The notes under the pieces: generated by a model
Told to the model about the DNA's origin: nothing
The model's database searches: none
The model's input: only the letters and a program-made list of their open reading frames with translations
DNA from: Mycolicibacterium diernhoferi
GTDB taxonomy: Bacteria > Actinomycetota > Actinomycetes > Mycobacteriales > Mycobacteriaceae
Direction: 5' to 3'
Length of the DNA stretch: 64,000 nt
Assembly: GCF_019456655.1 (NCBI RefSeq)
Contig: NZ_CP080332.1
Coordinates: forward strand, 1,922,001 to 1,986,000
Part shown: in pieces, positions 55,339-64,000 of the stretch
Position numbering within the stretch: position 1 is the stretch's first letter
Layout: every line of letters begins with the position of its first letter
Made by a program: the position numbers and the translations under genes

Positions 55339-56265
55339 CTAGTTGGGTACGAGGGCCGGGGTTGGCTGGCTCGCAGGGTGTGAGGCGCCGGTGAGGGCGA
55401 CCTCGTACTCGGCCGGTGAAACGTAGCCGAGGGCTTCATGCAGGCGTTCCTGGTTGTACCAGGCCACCCATTGGGCGGTCGCTAGTTCGACGTCGTCGAC
55501 GCCGCGCCAGGGCTTGCCACGGTTGATCACCTCGGTTTTGTAGGCGGCATTGACGGCCTCGGCAAGGGCGTTGTCATAACTATCGCCTCGCGACCCCACC
55601 GAGGGCGCGATCCCGAGCTCGGCCAGCCTGTCGGTGTATGCCAGCGACAGGTATTGGGATCCGCGGTCGGAATGATGAATCAACTCAGATAGATCTGAGT
55701 CTGACTGCCACACAGCGTGATTGAAGGCTTGTAACGGGAGATCTTCGGTGCGCATCGTGGTCGATACGGCCCAGCCGACGATCTTGCGGGTGCAGACGTC
55801 GGTGACGAACGCGGTGTAGCAGAACCCCTGCCAGGTCCGCACGAAGGTGATGTCAGCGACCCACAACCGGTTCGGTGCGGCGGCATTGAACTGGCGGTTG
55901 ACCAGATCGACTGGACGTTGATCGGCGGGGTCGGTGACCGTGGTGAACACTGGTCTTCCTCGCTGGATGCCGCGCAGGCCGGCTTTGTGCATCAACCGTC
56001 GTGTTTGTTCGCGGCCCAGGTGCCAACCGCGACGTTTCATCGCTGCGTGCATCTTCTTGACGCCGTAGACGGAAAAGTTGTCTTTATGCACGGTGCGGAG
56101 GTCGGCGATCAGCTGTTCGTCGCGGATCTCGCGGTCAGAGGCCGGGCGGGTCCGTGCGGCGCGGTAGCCGCGGGCGGTCAGGAAACCCGGGATTGCTGCC
56201 CGTAGGATACGGCAGATGAGCTCGACCCCGAATTGATCGCGATGTGCATCGATGAAGGCGATCAT
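55339..56265 (-). CDS. IS3-family transposase OrfB (DDE integrase)
   Basis: 308 residues. HTH_21-like lead (LRTVHKDNFSVYGVKKMHAA), then the rve integrase core with the three acidic residues in LWVADITFVRTWQG, HHSDRGSQYLS and DNALAEAVNAAYKTE, and the usual WRGVDDVELATAQWVAWYN-RLHEALGYVSPAEYE end. Its nominal ATG overlaps the OrfA stop as ATGA. The working enzyme is normally an OrfAB fusion made by -1 frameshifting; a TTTTTCG stretch near the end of orfA could be the slip site. Both frames are intact. Confidence 0.9.
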   Translation of the reverse strand: MIAFIDAHRDQFGVELICRILRAAIPGFLTARGYRAARTRPASDREIRDEQLIADLRTVHKDNFSVYGVKKMHAAMKRRGWHLGREQTRRLMHKAGLRGIQRGRPVFTTVTDPADQRPVDLVNRQFNAAAPNRLWVADITFVRTWQGFCYTAFVTDVCTRKIVGWAVSTTMRTEDLPLQAFNHAVWQSDSDLSELIHHSDRGSQYLSLAYTDRLAELGIAPSVGSRGDSYDNALAEAVNAAYKTEVINRGKPWRGVDDVELATAQWVAWYNQERLHEALGYVSPAEYEVALTGASHPASQPTPALVPN

Positions 56266-56579
56266 TTCGTCACGGGGCGGTCGAGCTCCGCTGCGAAAAA
56301 CGCGGATGCTGACTTCAAAAGTTCATTTGCTCTGCGTAGTTCGGCGACTTCACGCTTGAGCTTGCGGATCTCGGCGTGCTCGGCGCTGGTCGTGCCGGAC
56401 CGTTCGCCGGCATCGACCTGAGCTTTGCGTCGCCACCGACGCACCGATTCCTCCGAGATGCCGAGTTTGCTGGCCACCGACTTAATGGCCTCGAACTCAG
56501 AAATATCCGAGGCTTCCATCATGGTGTCCAACAACCGCAACGCACGATCGCGAAACTCCGGCGAATACTGACGGGGCAT
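56262..56579 (-). CDS. IS3-family transposase OrfA (helix-turn-helix)
   Basis: 105 residues starting MPRQYSPEFRDRALRLL. Helix-turn-helix (KSVASKLGISEESVRRWRRK, about 31-52), then a leucine-zipper helix (IRKLKREVAELRRANELLKS), the normal OrfA plan for end binding and multimerisation. A longer open frame upstream runs outside the IS and was rejected. Confidence 0.9.
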   Translation of the reverse strand: MPRQYSPEFRDRALRLLDTMMEASDISEFEAIKSVASKLGISEESVRRWRRKAQVDAGERSGTTSAEHAEIRKLKREVAELRRANELLKSASAFFAAELDRPVTK

Positions 56580-57293
56580 GTTCCTGATCCTCCTATAAAG
56601 ATCGGAACAAAACCTGGGGTACTTCATATTGTTCGAAGGGCCAGTGCGAGTCGATGGCCAGGGATCGGCGTTCGTAGGCGCCGGCGACGAGCCGGAAGAG
56701 CAGTTGGGTACCGGTGTCATCGAGCGGTGCGAAGCCGAGTTCGTCGAGGCTGATGAGGTCGACGCGCAGCAGGGATTCGATGGTCTTGCCGACGGTGTTG
56801 TTAGGAAGGCCGCGGTAGAGGGTTTCGACGAGGTCGGCCGCGGTGAGGTAGCGGACTTTGTGGCCAGCGTGAATTGCGGCGGTTCCCAGGCCGATCAGGG
56901 TGTGAGACTTGCCGGTAACGGCTGGCCCGATGATCGCCAGGTCTTGTTGCGCCCTAATCCATTCCAGGCTGGATAGGTAGTCGAACACCTTCGGCTGGAT
57001 CGATGACGCCGACACATCGAAGGAGTCCAATGTCTTCGCGACTGGGAAGGCTGCAGCGTTGAGATGGTTGACGATGTTGGACGTATCGCGGGCGGCCAAC
57101 TCGGTCTCGACCAGGGTGCGTAGCACTTCTTCGGGTGTCCAGCGTTGAGTCTTGGCGGTCAGCGAGACCTCGGGTGCACTACGTCGTATCGCAGCCAGCT
57201 TGAGCCGGCGCAGCCCAGCATCCAGATCGGCAGCAAGTGGCGGGCTCGACGGTGGGACAATGGGTTGCGCAGTGATCAGCGGTGGGATCTTGG

Positions 57294-58770
57294 TCATGAG
57301 ATCACCTCGCCATCGATGACGGTGCTGATCTTGTAGGCGTCCAGGGAACGGGTCGGGGCGACCGGCAGGTCCAGGATCAGCGCGTCGCGGGCCGGGCGGG
57401 GCTGCGGTGCCCCGGTTCCGGCGGCCAGGATGGAACGCACGTCGGCCGCGCGGAACCGTCGGAATGCCACTGCCCGATGCAATGCCGCGATGAGCGCCTG
57501 TTCGCCGTGGGCGGCACCGAGGGCGAGCAGGATCTCCAGCTCTGATCCGAGGCGGGTGTTGCCGGTAGCGGCTGCACCGACCAAGAACGCCTGTGCGTCG
57601 ACGCCGAGGTCACAGAACTGCTTTTCCACGGTGGTTTTGGGGCGAGGTCCGCGGCTCGATTGCGGGCGGGGTCCGTCGTAATGGGCATCGAGGATTGACG
57701 CCGAGCCCGGCGCGGTGAGGTTATGTTCGGCCACGACCATCCTGGTGGTTGGTTCGACCAAGCAGACCATGCTGTGGTCGATCACCACGGCCACGGTGGC
57801 CCGATCAGTCGGGTGGGCACCGAGTAGCGCGCTGAGCCGTAACGGACACAGGAGAGCCGGTCGACTTTGCGGAGCACCGAGCCGGCCCCGATCTGCAGCC
57901 GCAACGACGGTAGTGGCTGCAGCAGTTCGCGTTCGGTGATCAGGCGTTGGTCGGGGATCGCACAGATCTCTGAGTGCACTGCGGCGTTGACCTCGGCGCA
58001 CCACGTCACTGCAGCGGCGTTGGCCGACCGTAGATCACCGCGGTACCGGTGACTGCTGCTTCGATTAGCAGCGGTACTGCCAGGTCGCGTTGGGCGTAGC
58101 CGCACAGGTTTTCCACGATGCCCTTGAGCTGCGGATCGTTGGGGTGGCAGAAGTCCGGGGCGAGCCCGTAATGGCCTGCCAGGCGTACCTAGTCCGGGGT
58201 GGGAACCACGACTTTGGCGACCACTCCGCCTTTGAGGCAGGCCATCCGGTCGGCCAGGACCCGGGCGGGGACCCCGCCGATCGCGGCCAAGGCTTCGGCG
58301 ATCAATGCCAGCGTCGTGGTCGCTTTCTGGTCGGTGGCAAAGCGCACGAAGCGCCACCGGGAGAACGCCAGCACCGCACAAAAGATGAATAGTCCCGGTG
58401 CGGCTTGGGCCCAGTCGAAGACCAGATACTCACCCGGTGAACACACCGCGGGGGCGGCGCCCGCAGTGATTATTGCTGCGCCACATTGCTTTCTCTTGCG
58501 CAACCAGCCGACGGAAGTTACGCGCCGAACGGCTGAGATTCGAGCGTTGGATTTCTCGACGCGTTCGGTGACCAACTCGGCCACCGAATCGTAGTTGTGG
58601 GTCCGTTCTGCTCGCGGTGGCGGCGGCATGCCGGACTGGTCGGCTTCGAACTTGTCGATGACCTTCTTAACGGTCCGGTGGGTGGTGCCACACTCCTCGG
58701 CGGCCGCCCGGCACGACCCGAGTTGTTGATAGGCAGAAATGATGTCCATACGGTCCCTCGCAGACTTCAA
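57294..58770 (-). pseudogene. istA: istA (IS21 transposase), frameshifted and with stop codon
   Basis: The N-terminal part reads LKSARDRMDIISAYQQLGSC (TTG start near 58770), TVKKVIDKFEADQSG and EYLVFDWAQAA, then hits TAG at 58189. The sequence continues coding-like: LAGHYGLAPDFCHPNDPQLK, GIVENLCGYAQRDLAVPL. Later blocks lie in other frames: NAAVHSEICAIPDQRLITER, RKVDRLSCVRYGSARYSVPT, and the C-terminus VVIDHSMVCLVEPTTRMVVA to 57294. So one stop and at least two frameshifts separate pieces of one transposase. Confidence 0.82.
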
Positions 58771-58942
58771 TGGAACTCCCCGGTGGTGATGGCGATTGGT
58801 TGGCACCTTCACCGTCACCATCGGGGCCCGCAGTTCCTGATCGAACGACGAACACGGGGTGGATACTTCTATCTGGCCAAAACTGGATACCTCAACTTGG
58901 CCACCAGTGGGTACTTTTTCATGGCCACGGACAGGCGATCCG

Positions 58943-59467
58943 TTAGGCGTTAAGGCGAAGGGCCCACGATTGGTAGTCATTGGTCGGAACTGAGAGCGGC
59001 TCGAAACCTGCACGGGCGGCGAGTAATTCACTCGGTCTGTTCTTGGTATGGATGGTAGCGGTGAGAACCGCATCTAGACCTGAGCTGCTAGCTTGTTCGA
59101 GGGCCAGTTCAGTTGCGACCGCAAGTGCCTCGTTCGCTACCGATCCGCCCTGACCGCGGACGCTCACGCTGACTGCGAGGCATCCTATATGCACTTCCAT
59201 GAGTGGAGGAGCGGTATCAAAGATTAGGTGGGCTGCCGCGACGATCGTTTGGTCGTCCGTTCGACCCACCAGGAGCAAGTCCCCGTTCTTGAGCCGTTTC
59301 GAGCACTCCCGGAGGTGGCTTTGTGCCTCGCGCTCCCACTGCTTTGGGTGGGGAAGTTTGCGGCCGTCTGGCGTCTTGGGGAAGTCGGACGTGCAGGTGA
59401 ACGCTTGGAGCTCGCGCGCCGCTACGCGATCGACTATGCATTCCCAAGACAGGGAGCGATCGGTCAC
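58943..59467 (-). CDS. GNAT-like acetyltransferase paired with Xre-ImmA
   Basis: 174 residues with a GNAT-like core: VGRTDDQTIVAAAHLIF, VHIGCLAVSVSVRGQGGSVA (acetyl-CoA loop R-G-Q-G-G), NEALAVATELALEQA, and ARAGFEPLSVPTNDYQSWAL. Its ATG overlaps the stop of the Xre-ImmA gene (ATGA), so the two are made together. Pairs of a HTH-metalloprotease and an effector gene behave as toxin-antitoxin or stress-induced modules. Which partner is toxic is not readable here. The IS21 element landed just after its stop codon. Confidence 0.75.
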   Translation of the reverse strand: MTDRSLSWECIVDRVAARELQAFTCTSDFPKTPDGRKLPHPKQWEREAQSHLRECSKRLKNGDLLLVGRTDDQTIVAAAHLIFDTAPPLMEVHIGCLAVSVSVRGQGGSVANEALAVATELALEQASSSGLDAVLTATIHTKNRPSELLAARAGFEPLSVPTNDYQSWALRLNA

Positions 59468-60609
59468 TTGGACTCGCTCACCGCCAGCCAGTTCGCCAAA
59501 TCGTCTGCGCTAGGACGGTTCTCGATCGCCGAAACGCGGGCATCCGCGAGGGCTTTGTCATCCGGCTCGGGGAATTCTATCTCGTCGACCGGAACGTCGA
59601 GAGCCCAGGCGAGGAGCTCTGGAGATGCGTTACCGGCTTCCACTTCACGGTGAAGGGCGTCCACCAGAACGGCGGGGACGAGGCGAGTTGACGCTTGTTG
59701 TTCTCGCAGGGATACCGCCGCTTCGCCGCCGATCATCCATTCGGTTTCGGCGTGAGCCCGAATCAATCTCGGTGTCGTGTGGACTAACGCGTCCTCGACC
59801 GCTGCGGCAGGCTTGATCTGTAGTGCGGCAAGGCGATTCCTTAGTGCCTGTGTCGAGACGCCAGTGAACCATAGGTACCGGGCGAGACCGGCCTCGTCTT
59901 TTCTGTCCCAGTTTTCATTGGACACTTCCTCACTCGGAAGAAGTAGGTTGGCCGCGAACGAGTCAGCGGGTCCCTCGTTCTTTCTATCGGTGCTCGATAA
60001 GCCATCGTGATGACCGAGTGCAAGATGTCCGAGCTCGTGCGCCAACGACCAATTGCTTCGAAACCAACGTGGCGTAGTGGCAAGGATAATGATCGAGCGG
60101 GACCCTATCCTGAGCGAATAGTCGGTGGTGAGGCCGGCGATGCGCACGATATCCACGCCCAGCTTGTTCTCGACTTCGTCAGAGAAGTCTCGGACGAACG
60201 CTTCGCCTAAGAGTTCACGGAGCGCTAGCGGATTCTTCGGCAGCGCCCTGGATGCTGGGGGACCCGAAGGGAATGCTGCCTGGTAGGCGGCGATCACCTG
60301 GCCTAGAACGGCCTCATCGACGTCGCGCCCAGGATTGTCGCGTCGGCGGTGCTTTGGATCCCACTTGTGTCGAGCGGCGATCTCTACCTTTCTCGGATCG
60401 TCTCTGCCTGTGATCATCCAGTACACGTCAGCGCCTAGCTCGTCGGCTAGGCGGGCAAGCTCGGTGGAAGAGAACCCTCGTTGTCCGTTCAGGGCGCGAG
60501 AAAGTGCGTCTGGGGTCATCCCAGCTTTCTCTGCGAGCCGCTTCTGGCTCATGCCAAGCGGGAGCCTTGAACGTATGCGATCACCAACCGCCTTGAGCTC
60601 CGCATCCAT
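59464..60609 (-). CDS. Xre HTH-ImmA/IrrE metallopeptidase regulator
   Basis: 381 residues. N-terminal Xre helix-turn-helix (MSQKRLAEKAGMTPDALSRA, ELARLADELGADVYWMITG, about 18-68). ImmA/IrrE (M78) peptidase at about 190-230 with NWSLAHELGHLALGHHDGL (HExxH) and the downstream ADSFAANLLLPS glutamate-site region, which here reads ADSFA rather than the common E-A--FA. A helical C-terminus follows. Such proteins cleave a repressor or themselves on a DNA-damage or invasion signal. A perfect 41-bp palindrome ends 8 nt before the ATG and is the likely autoregulatory operator. Confidence 0.85.
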   Translation of the reverse strand: MDAELKAVGDRIRSRLPLGMSQKRLAEKAGMTPDALSRALNGQRGFSSTELARLADELGADVYWMITGRDDPRKVEIAARHKWDPKHRRRDNPGRDVDEAVLGQVIAAYQAAFPSGPPASRALPKNPLALRELLGEAFVRDFSDEVENKLGVDIVRIAGLTTDYSLRIGSRSIIILATTPRWFRSNWSLAHELGHLALGHHDGLSSTDRKNEGPADSFAANLLLPSEEVSNENWDRKDEAGLARYLWFTGVSTQALRNRLAALQIKPAAAVEDALVHTTPRLIRAHAETEWMIGGEAAVSLREQQASTRLVPAVLVDALHREVEAGNASPELLAWALDVPVDEIEFPEPDDKALADARVSAIENRPSADDLANWLAVSESK

Positions 60610-60617
60610 GACGACAT

Positions 60618-60658
60618 GCTAGCTGCGGTGTTGGGAAATTCCCAACACCGCAGCTAGC
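60618..60658. promoter_or_regulatory. Perfect 41-bp palindrome (putative operator)
   Basis: The left arm GCTAGCTGCGGTGTTGGGAA (60618-60637) is followed by one A and then its exact reverse complement (60639-60658). Twenty of twenty pairs match. It lies 8 bp from the Xre-ImmA start codon and about 106 bp from the drmD start on the other side. It could be an Xre operator, or a hairpin in the mRNA leader. Confidence 0.85.
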
Positions 60659-60764
60659 CTGGCGTTAGTCCTCGACCTCCCATTCCAGCGCTACATACAG
60701 GAGCGTGCTTTGTCTCCACTGCGAACCGCCACGACGTCGGCTGGTCGGAACTAGGGTTCGAGCA

Positions 60765-63700
60765 ATGGGGGAGAGTCGAGCCGAAGCTGACCATCTGTCA
60801 CCCGGGCAGCGCTACACGATCCGGCGAGCCGTCCAAGAAGCGATCGACGAACACGGCATCGAATGGGCTATGCGGAACACCTGTTCGCATCTCGAAGCTA
60901 AGTACGGCATCTCCTACGACACCCTCGAGTACCTGCTCCATGACGAGTTGCCGGCGGCGTTGCCCGAGGAGCTGCTGACTTCGGGCCAGCGAAACAAGAT
61001 CCGACGGGACTTCAGCGCCGCGACCTCCACCACCGACCCCACCCGCAGACACACCGCCGTCGCCGAGATGGTCAAGCGATCCGCCGAGCACTTCGGAGTG
61101 TCCGAAGACACCATTCGGGCGGTTGTCGGTATCGAAGGCGATACTGTGCCGGCAACATCACTACCCGGAGGATCACCTGTGCCTGTAGCCGCCCCGTCCC
61201 TGCCCGAGCCTGGTCAGGTCGTCGAGGTGCGCGGCTCAACGTGGGCGGTCGCCAACGTCCAGGCGCAGGGGCTACCACTCAGCCCGGCTGACGACGCAGC
61301 CGCGAAGCTGAACCACGTCGTCGACCTCCAGTCGCTCGACGAGGACCGCCTCGGTGAACAGCTGTCGGTGATCTGGGAGCTTGAGGTCGGCAAGACCGTC
61401 ACCCCGCCGCAAGGATTACCCGAGCACATCAACCCGGAAGGCTTCGACGATCCCGTCACCTTGGCCGGCTTCATCGACGCGATGCGCTGGGGTGCGGTCA
61501 CCTCGGCGGACCCCAACCGCTACCAGGCGCCATTCTGGTCCGGTGTCACGGTGGAGGCCTACCAGCTCGAACCACTACGGCGTGCGCTGACCAGCCCGCG
61601 TACCAATCTGCTGCTCGCGGACGACGTCGGATTGGGCAAGACCATCGAGGCCGGCCTCGTGGTGCAGGAACTGTTCCTGCGGCATCGAGCCCGCACCGCA
61701 GTTATTGTGTGCCCGCCGAGCTTGGCGCTTAAGTGGCAAGACGAGATGCGAGACAAGTTCGGCCTGCAGTTCGTCATCGTGAACAGCGAACTGATGGCCG
61801 AGGTGCGCCGCACTCACGGCCTGCACGCCAACCCCTTCCAGCTGTATCCGCGGGTGATCGTGTCCATGGCATGGCTGCCGCAGGTGCGCTGCCAGCGATT
61901 GCTGCGCGACGTCTATGCCCAGGCAAAGAATCCCAAGCTGGGCAAGCGGTTCGTCTTCGACATGCTCATCGTCGATGAAGCTCACCACGTCGCGCCGTCG
62001 AGCCCCTCAACCATTGCCGGCGGCCGCGGCTACTCGGTGGACACCCAAAGAACCGTCGCGGTGCGCCAACTCGCCGACACGTGCGAGCACCGCCTGTTCC
62101 TGAGTGCCACCCCGCACAACGGCTACCCGGAGTCGTTCACCGCGCTGATGGAGATGATCGACCCCCGCCGGTTCTCCCGCGGCGCGCTGCTGGACGCCGC
62201 TGCGCTCAAGGACGTGACGGTGCGCCGCCTCAAGCGCGATCTCACGGGCAAAGGGTTCAAAGAACGTCAGGTAACGACCCTCAACTTCACGCCCGAGGTC
62301 AGCGAACAGGAGATGTTCTCCCTGCTCGACGAGATCGTCACCCGCAGCGCCAAGCAGAACGGCACCAAACCGGGCGGCGACATCGTGACCATGCTGCTCA
62401 AGAAGCGGTTCCTGTCCAGCCCGTTCGCCTTCGGGATGACGATTAGCCATTACCGCGACGCGCGAGCCGGGCGCGGGCTGCGCGACGACGAGTACGACGA
62501 CATCTTCGGTGAAGGCCAGGCCGACGAGGAAGAAGGCCTGTGGGAGCACGACGAGGCCGAGCGGCTGCGTGAGTCCAAGGCCTCGGACCCACTCAGCGCC
62601 GCCGAGCCCGGTCAGCTGGAGAAACTCGCCGATTGGGGATTGAGCTACGAAAGCCGACCCGACTCACGCCTGGAGCGGCTGATCACCTTCCTCGACGCGG
62701 TCTGCCGGCCCGACGGCACCCACTGGTCCAACGAGCGGGTGGTGGTGTTCACCGAGTATGCGCACACCCTCGGCTGGCTGCAGCGAGTATTCGCACAACG
62801 CGGCTACGCCGACCGTTTGGCCGTCATCGAAGGCGCAACCCCCACCGAGGACCGGGAGTACATCCGGTCCCAGTTCACTGCCGACCCCACCGAGGAACCG
62901 GTGCGGGTGCTGCTAGCTACCGACGCCGCCGGCGAAGGCATCGACCTGCAAAACCACTGCCACCGGCTGGTGAACTTCGACATCCCGTTCAACCCGTCCC
63001 GGCTCGAACAACGCATCGGCCGCATCGACCGCTACGGGCAAACCGAAACACCCGAGGTGTTTCACTTCGTTCCCGACGACAAGTCCTCCACCTACGCCGC
63101 CGACGCGAACTTCATGGCACGCATCGCCAAGAAGATCGCTCAGGTCGAGGTGGACCTGGGATCGGCGAACCAGGTGATCGGTGACGAGATCCAAGAACAC
63201 TTCGCCCAACGCGCACCGGCCAAACGCAAAGCCAAGGGGCTTGACGGCAACAAGGTAATCCAGGAAGCCTTGGCCGGCGGCATCGAACTCAATACGCGGC
63301 TCACCGAACTCGAACGCGGCTACGACGCCTCACGCGCCGATCTGCATCTGGAACCGCAGAACCTGCGTCGGGTCGTCGACACGGCACTGCGGATCAATCA
63401 TCAGCTTCCGCTGGAGCCAGTGGGCGATGCCGACACCGACGCCGAGGTCTTCGAAATGCCGCCGCTGAGTCCCGCATGGCAGGACACCCTCAAAGGCTTG
63501 GCTACCCGGCTGAAACCCGATGTGCCGCGACCGATCACGTTCGACCCGACCGCCGCTGAAGGACGTGCCGACCTGGTGTACGTCCACCTCGGACACCCGA
63601 TCGTGCAGAAAGCGCAACGGCTGCTTCGCCGCTCGCTATGGAGTGTGGACTCCACCCTGAACCGAGTCACTGCGGTGGTGATCGACGATGCTGCGGAGTC

Positions 63701-64000
63701 GTTTGTGGCTGCCGTGACCCGTATGGTGCTCGTCGGCCGAGGCGGGGTGCGGCTGCACGAGGAGGTGTTCCTGGTCGGTGTGCGACTGAAGGGCAGGCGC
63801 GCGATGGCCGAGGAGAAAGCCGAACAAGCCCTGGACCACGCACTGGATGGTGACCGGCTGACGCTGGCTAGTCGCCGGGTCCGCGACGACTTGTGCGACA
63901 TCTGGAACGCCCCAGATGCACCACTGCGGGCTCGACTGGAGGACTCCATGCACGCCCGCGCCGACCGCCGCCACACCCGCGTGCTGGAGCAACTGGACAA
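60765..64000 (+). CDS. drmD: DISARM-type SNF2 helicase DrmD (partial, 3' end outside window)
   Basis: 1078 codons, open to the window end; ATG 60765. About 1-140: two helical DNA-binding-like repeats (RYTIRRAVQEAIDEHGIEWA; VKRSAEHFGVSEDTIRAVVG). About 147-230: PEPGQVVEVRGSTWAVANVQ, the DrmD-type lead. About 270-800: SNF2 ATPase with LLADDVGLGKTIEAGLVVQE (about 289), LIVDEAHHVAP (about 403), LSATPHNGYPESFTALM, VVFTEYAHTLGWLQRVF, ATDAAGEGIDLQNHCHRL and QRIGRIDRYGQ (about 748). These match DrmD of class 1 DISARM, whose other parts (drmMI, drmA, drmB, drmC) would lie to the right. A divergent Xre-ImmA gene shares the upstream region. Confidence 0.87.
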   Translation, partial: MGESRAEADHLSPGQRYTIRRAVQEAIDEHGIEWAMRNTCSHLEAKYGISYDTLEYLLHDELPAALPEELLTSGQRNKIRRDFSAATSTTDPTRRHTAVAEMVKRSAEHFGVSEDTIRAVVGIEGDTVPATSLPGGSPVPVAAPSLPEPGQVVEVRGSTWAVANVQAQGLPLSPADDAAAKLNHVVDLQSLDEDRLGEQLSVIWELEVGKTVTPPQGLPEHINPEGFDDPVTLAGFIDAMRWGAVTSADPNRYQAPFWSGVTVEAYQLEPLRRALTSPRTNLLLADDVGLGKTIEAGLVVQELFLRHRARTAVIVCPPSLALKWQDEMRDKFGLQFVIVNSELMAEVRRTHGLHANPFQLYPRVIVSMAWLPQVRCQRLLRDVYAQAKNPKLGKRFVFDMLIVDEAHHVAPSSPSTIAGGRGYSVDTQRTVAVRQLADTCEHRLFLSATPHNGYPESFTALMEMIDPRRFSRGALLDAAALKDVTVRRLKRDLTGKGFKERQVTTLNFTPEVSEQEMFSLLDEIVTRSAKQNGTKPGGDIVTMLLKKRFLSSPFAFGMTISHYRDARAGRGLRDDEYDDIFGEGQADEEEGLWEHDEAERLRESKASDPLSAAEPGQLEKLADWGLSYESRPDSRLERLITFLDAVCRPDGTHWSNERVVVFTEYAHTLGWLQRVFAQRGYADRLAVIEGATPTEDREYIRSQFTADPTEEPVRVLLATDAAGEGIDLQNHCHRLVNFDIPFNPSRLEQRIGRIDRYGQTETPEVFHFVPDDKSSTYAADANFMARIAKKIAQVEVDLGSANQVIGDEIQEHFAQRAPAKRKAKGLDGNKVIQEALAGGIELNTRLTELERGYDASRADLHLEPQNLRRVVDTALRINHQLPLEPVGDADTDAEVFEMPPLSPAWQDTLKGLATRLKPDVPRPITFDPTAAEGRADLVYVHLGHPIVQKAQRLLRRSLWSVDSTLNRVTAVVIDDAAESFVAAVTRMVLVGRGGVRLHEEVFLVGVRLKGRRAMAEEKAEQALDHALDGDRLTLASRRVRDDLCDIWNAPDAPLRARLEDSMHARADRRHTRVLEQLD

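Larger units (their letters stand above)
55317..56626 (-). mobile_element. IS3-family insertion sequence, intact
   Basis: 1310 bp with perfect 23-bp terminal inverted repeats beginning TGAAGTACCCCAGGTTTTG at 55317-55339 and 56604-56626. The 3-bp direct repeat TAT flanks it (55314-55316, 56627-56629), as expected for IS3. It carries two overlapping minus-strand frames for a transposase made by frameshifting. It lies inside istB. Perfect ends and duplication indicate a recent insertion. Confidence 0.92.
55172..57297 (-). pseudogene. istB: istB (IS21 transposition ATPase), disrupted
   Basis: The N-terminal part, 56627-57297, starts MTKIPPLITAQ and contains AIIGPAVTGKSHTLIGLG (Walker A) and LISLDELGFAPL (Walker B), ending SHWPFEQ. 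The C-terminal part, 55172-55313, reads GRFLPEQTTAVSILDRLPHH and GDSYRMKDAQ. The IS3 element sits between. When its 3-bp target duplication is removed, the junction still reads CAA TAG GGA where the family has Trp, so a nonsense change is also present. Its ATG overlaps the istA stop (ATGA). Confidence 0.85.
55106..58933 (-). mobile_element. IS21-family element, interrupted by an IS3 element
   Basis: The ends are imperfect inverted repeats: TGTCAATGGCCAAG at 55106 and, on the other strand from 58933, TGTCCGTGGCCATG, both followed by AAGTA-CC-CTGGTGGCC. A 6-bp direct repeat GGCGAT flanks it (55100-55105 and 58934-58939). It carries istA and istB on the minus strand in normal order. istA has a stop and frameshifts and istB is interrupted, so the element is inactive by itself. 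Without the inner IS3 it would be about 2.5 kb, the usual size. Confidence 0.85.

Overview
The window is GC-rich DNA from a mycobacterium, most likely a rapid grower (Mycolicibacterium type). This rests on an MmpL transporter, a WS/DGAT wax-ester synthase, an EspC-like/WXG-like type VII secretion (T7SS) module, a DesA3-like desaturase, a hydrolase-cyclase fusion and a HAD-OtsB-GH65 fusion. No rRNA, tRNA or CRISPR array was seen.

Region 1 (1-10.6 kb) is chromosomal housekeeping and lipid/redox DNA. It holds a partial tartrate/malate-type dehydrogenase, a Thr-rich membrane protein, a LigD-type polymerase domain divergent from a stand-alone proteasome-like hydrolase, an MmpL, a hydrolase-adenylate cyclase facing a cyclic-nucleotide-binding protein, and a PF10118 protein coupled to a flavin/2Fe-2S reductase.

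Region 2 (10.6-35 kb) carries two paralogous T7SS toxin-immunity operons in the order EspC-like partner, WXG-like toxin, immunity protein. They lie at 10.7-13.1 kb and 31.9-34.9 kb. The collapsed remains of a third, followed by an intact orphan immunity gene, lie at 16.0-17.0 kb. Between them are a TetR regulator, a desaturase, secreted or membrane PASTA, zinc-ribbon and DUF2510-like proteins (one frameshifted by a 20-bp tandem duplication), the WS/DGAT, and an operon of phosphoenolpyruvate synthase with the HAD-OtsB-GH65 protein behind a DosR-like box.

Region 3 (35.2-64 kb, running off the end) is a defence island. It holds a NERD-nuclease/SF1 helicase and an unknown gene. Next comes a two-gene operon of very large proteins: DnaQ exonuclease-DinG-RecQ (1736 aa), then a SNF2 helicase with three zinc-ribbon clusters (2144 aa). 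Divergent from it are a PLD-DEAD-DUF3427 helicase and two PD-(D/E)XK (NucS-like) nucleases. A nested transposon scar follows (an IS3 element inside an IS21 element that hit an IS3 fragment). Last come an Xre-ImmA/IrrE + GNAT pair behind a perfect 41-bp palindrome, and the start of a DISARM-type drmD gene. The giant helicase operon with its divergent nuclease genes is the best candidate for an undescribed system.
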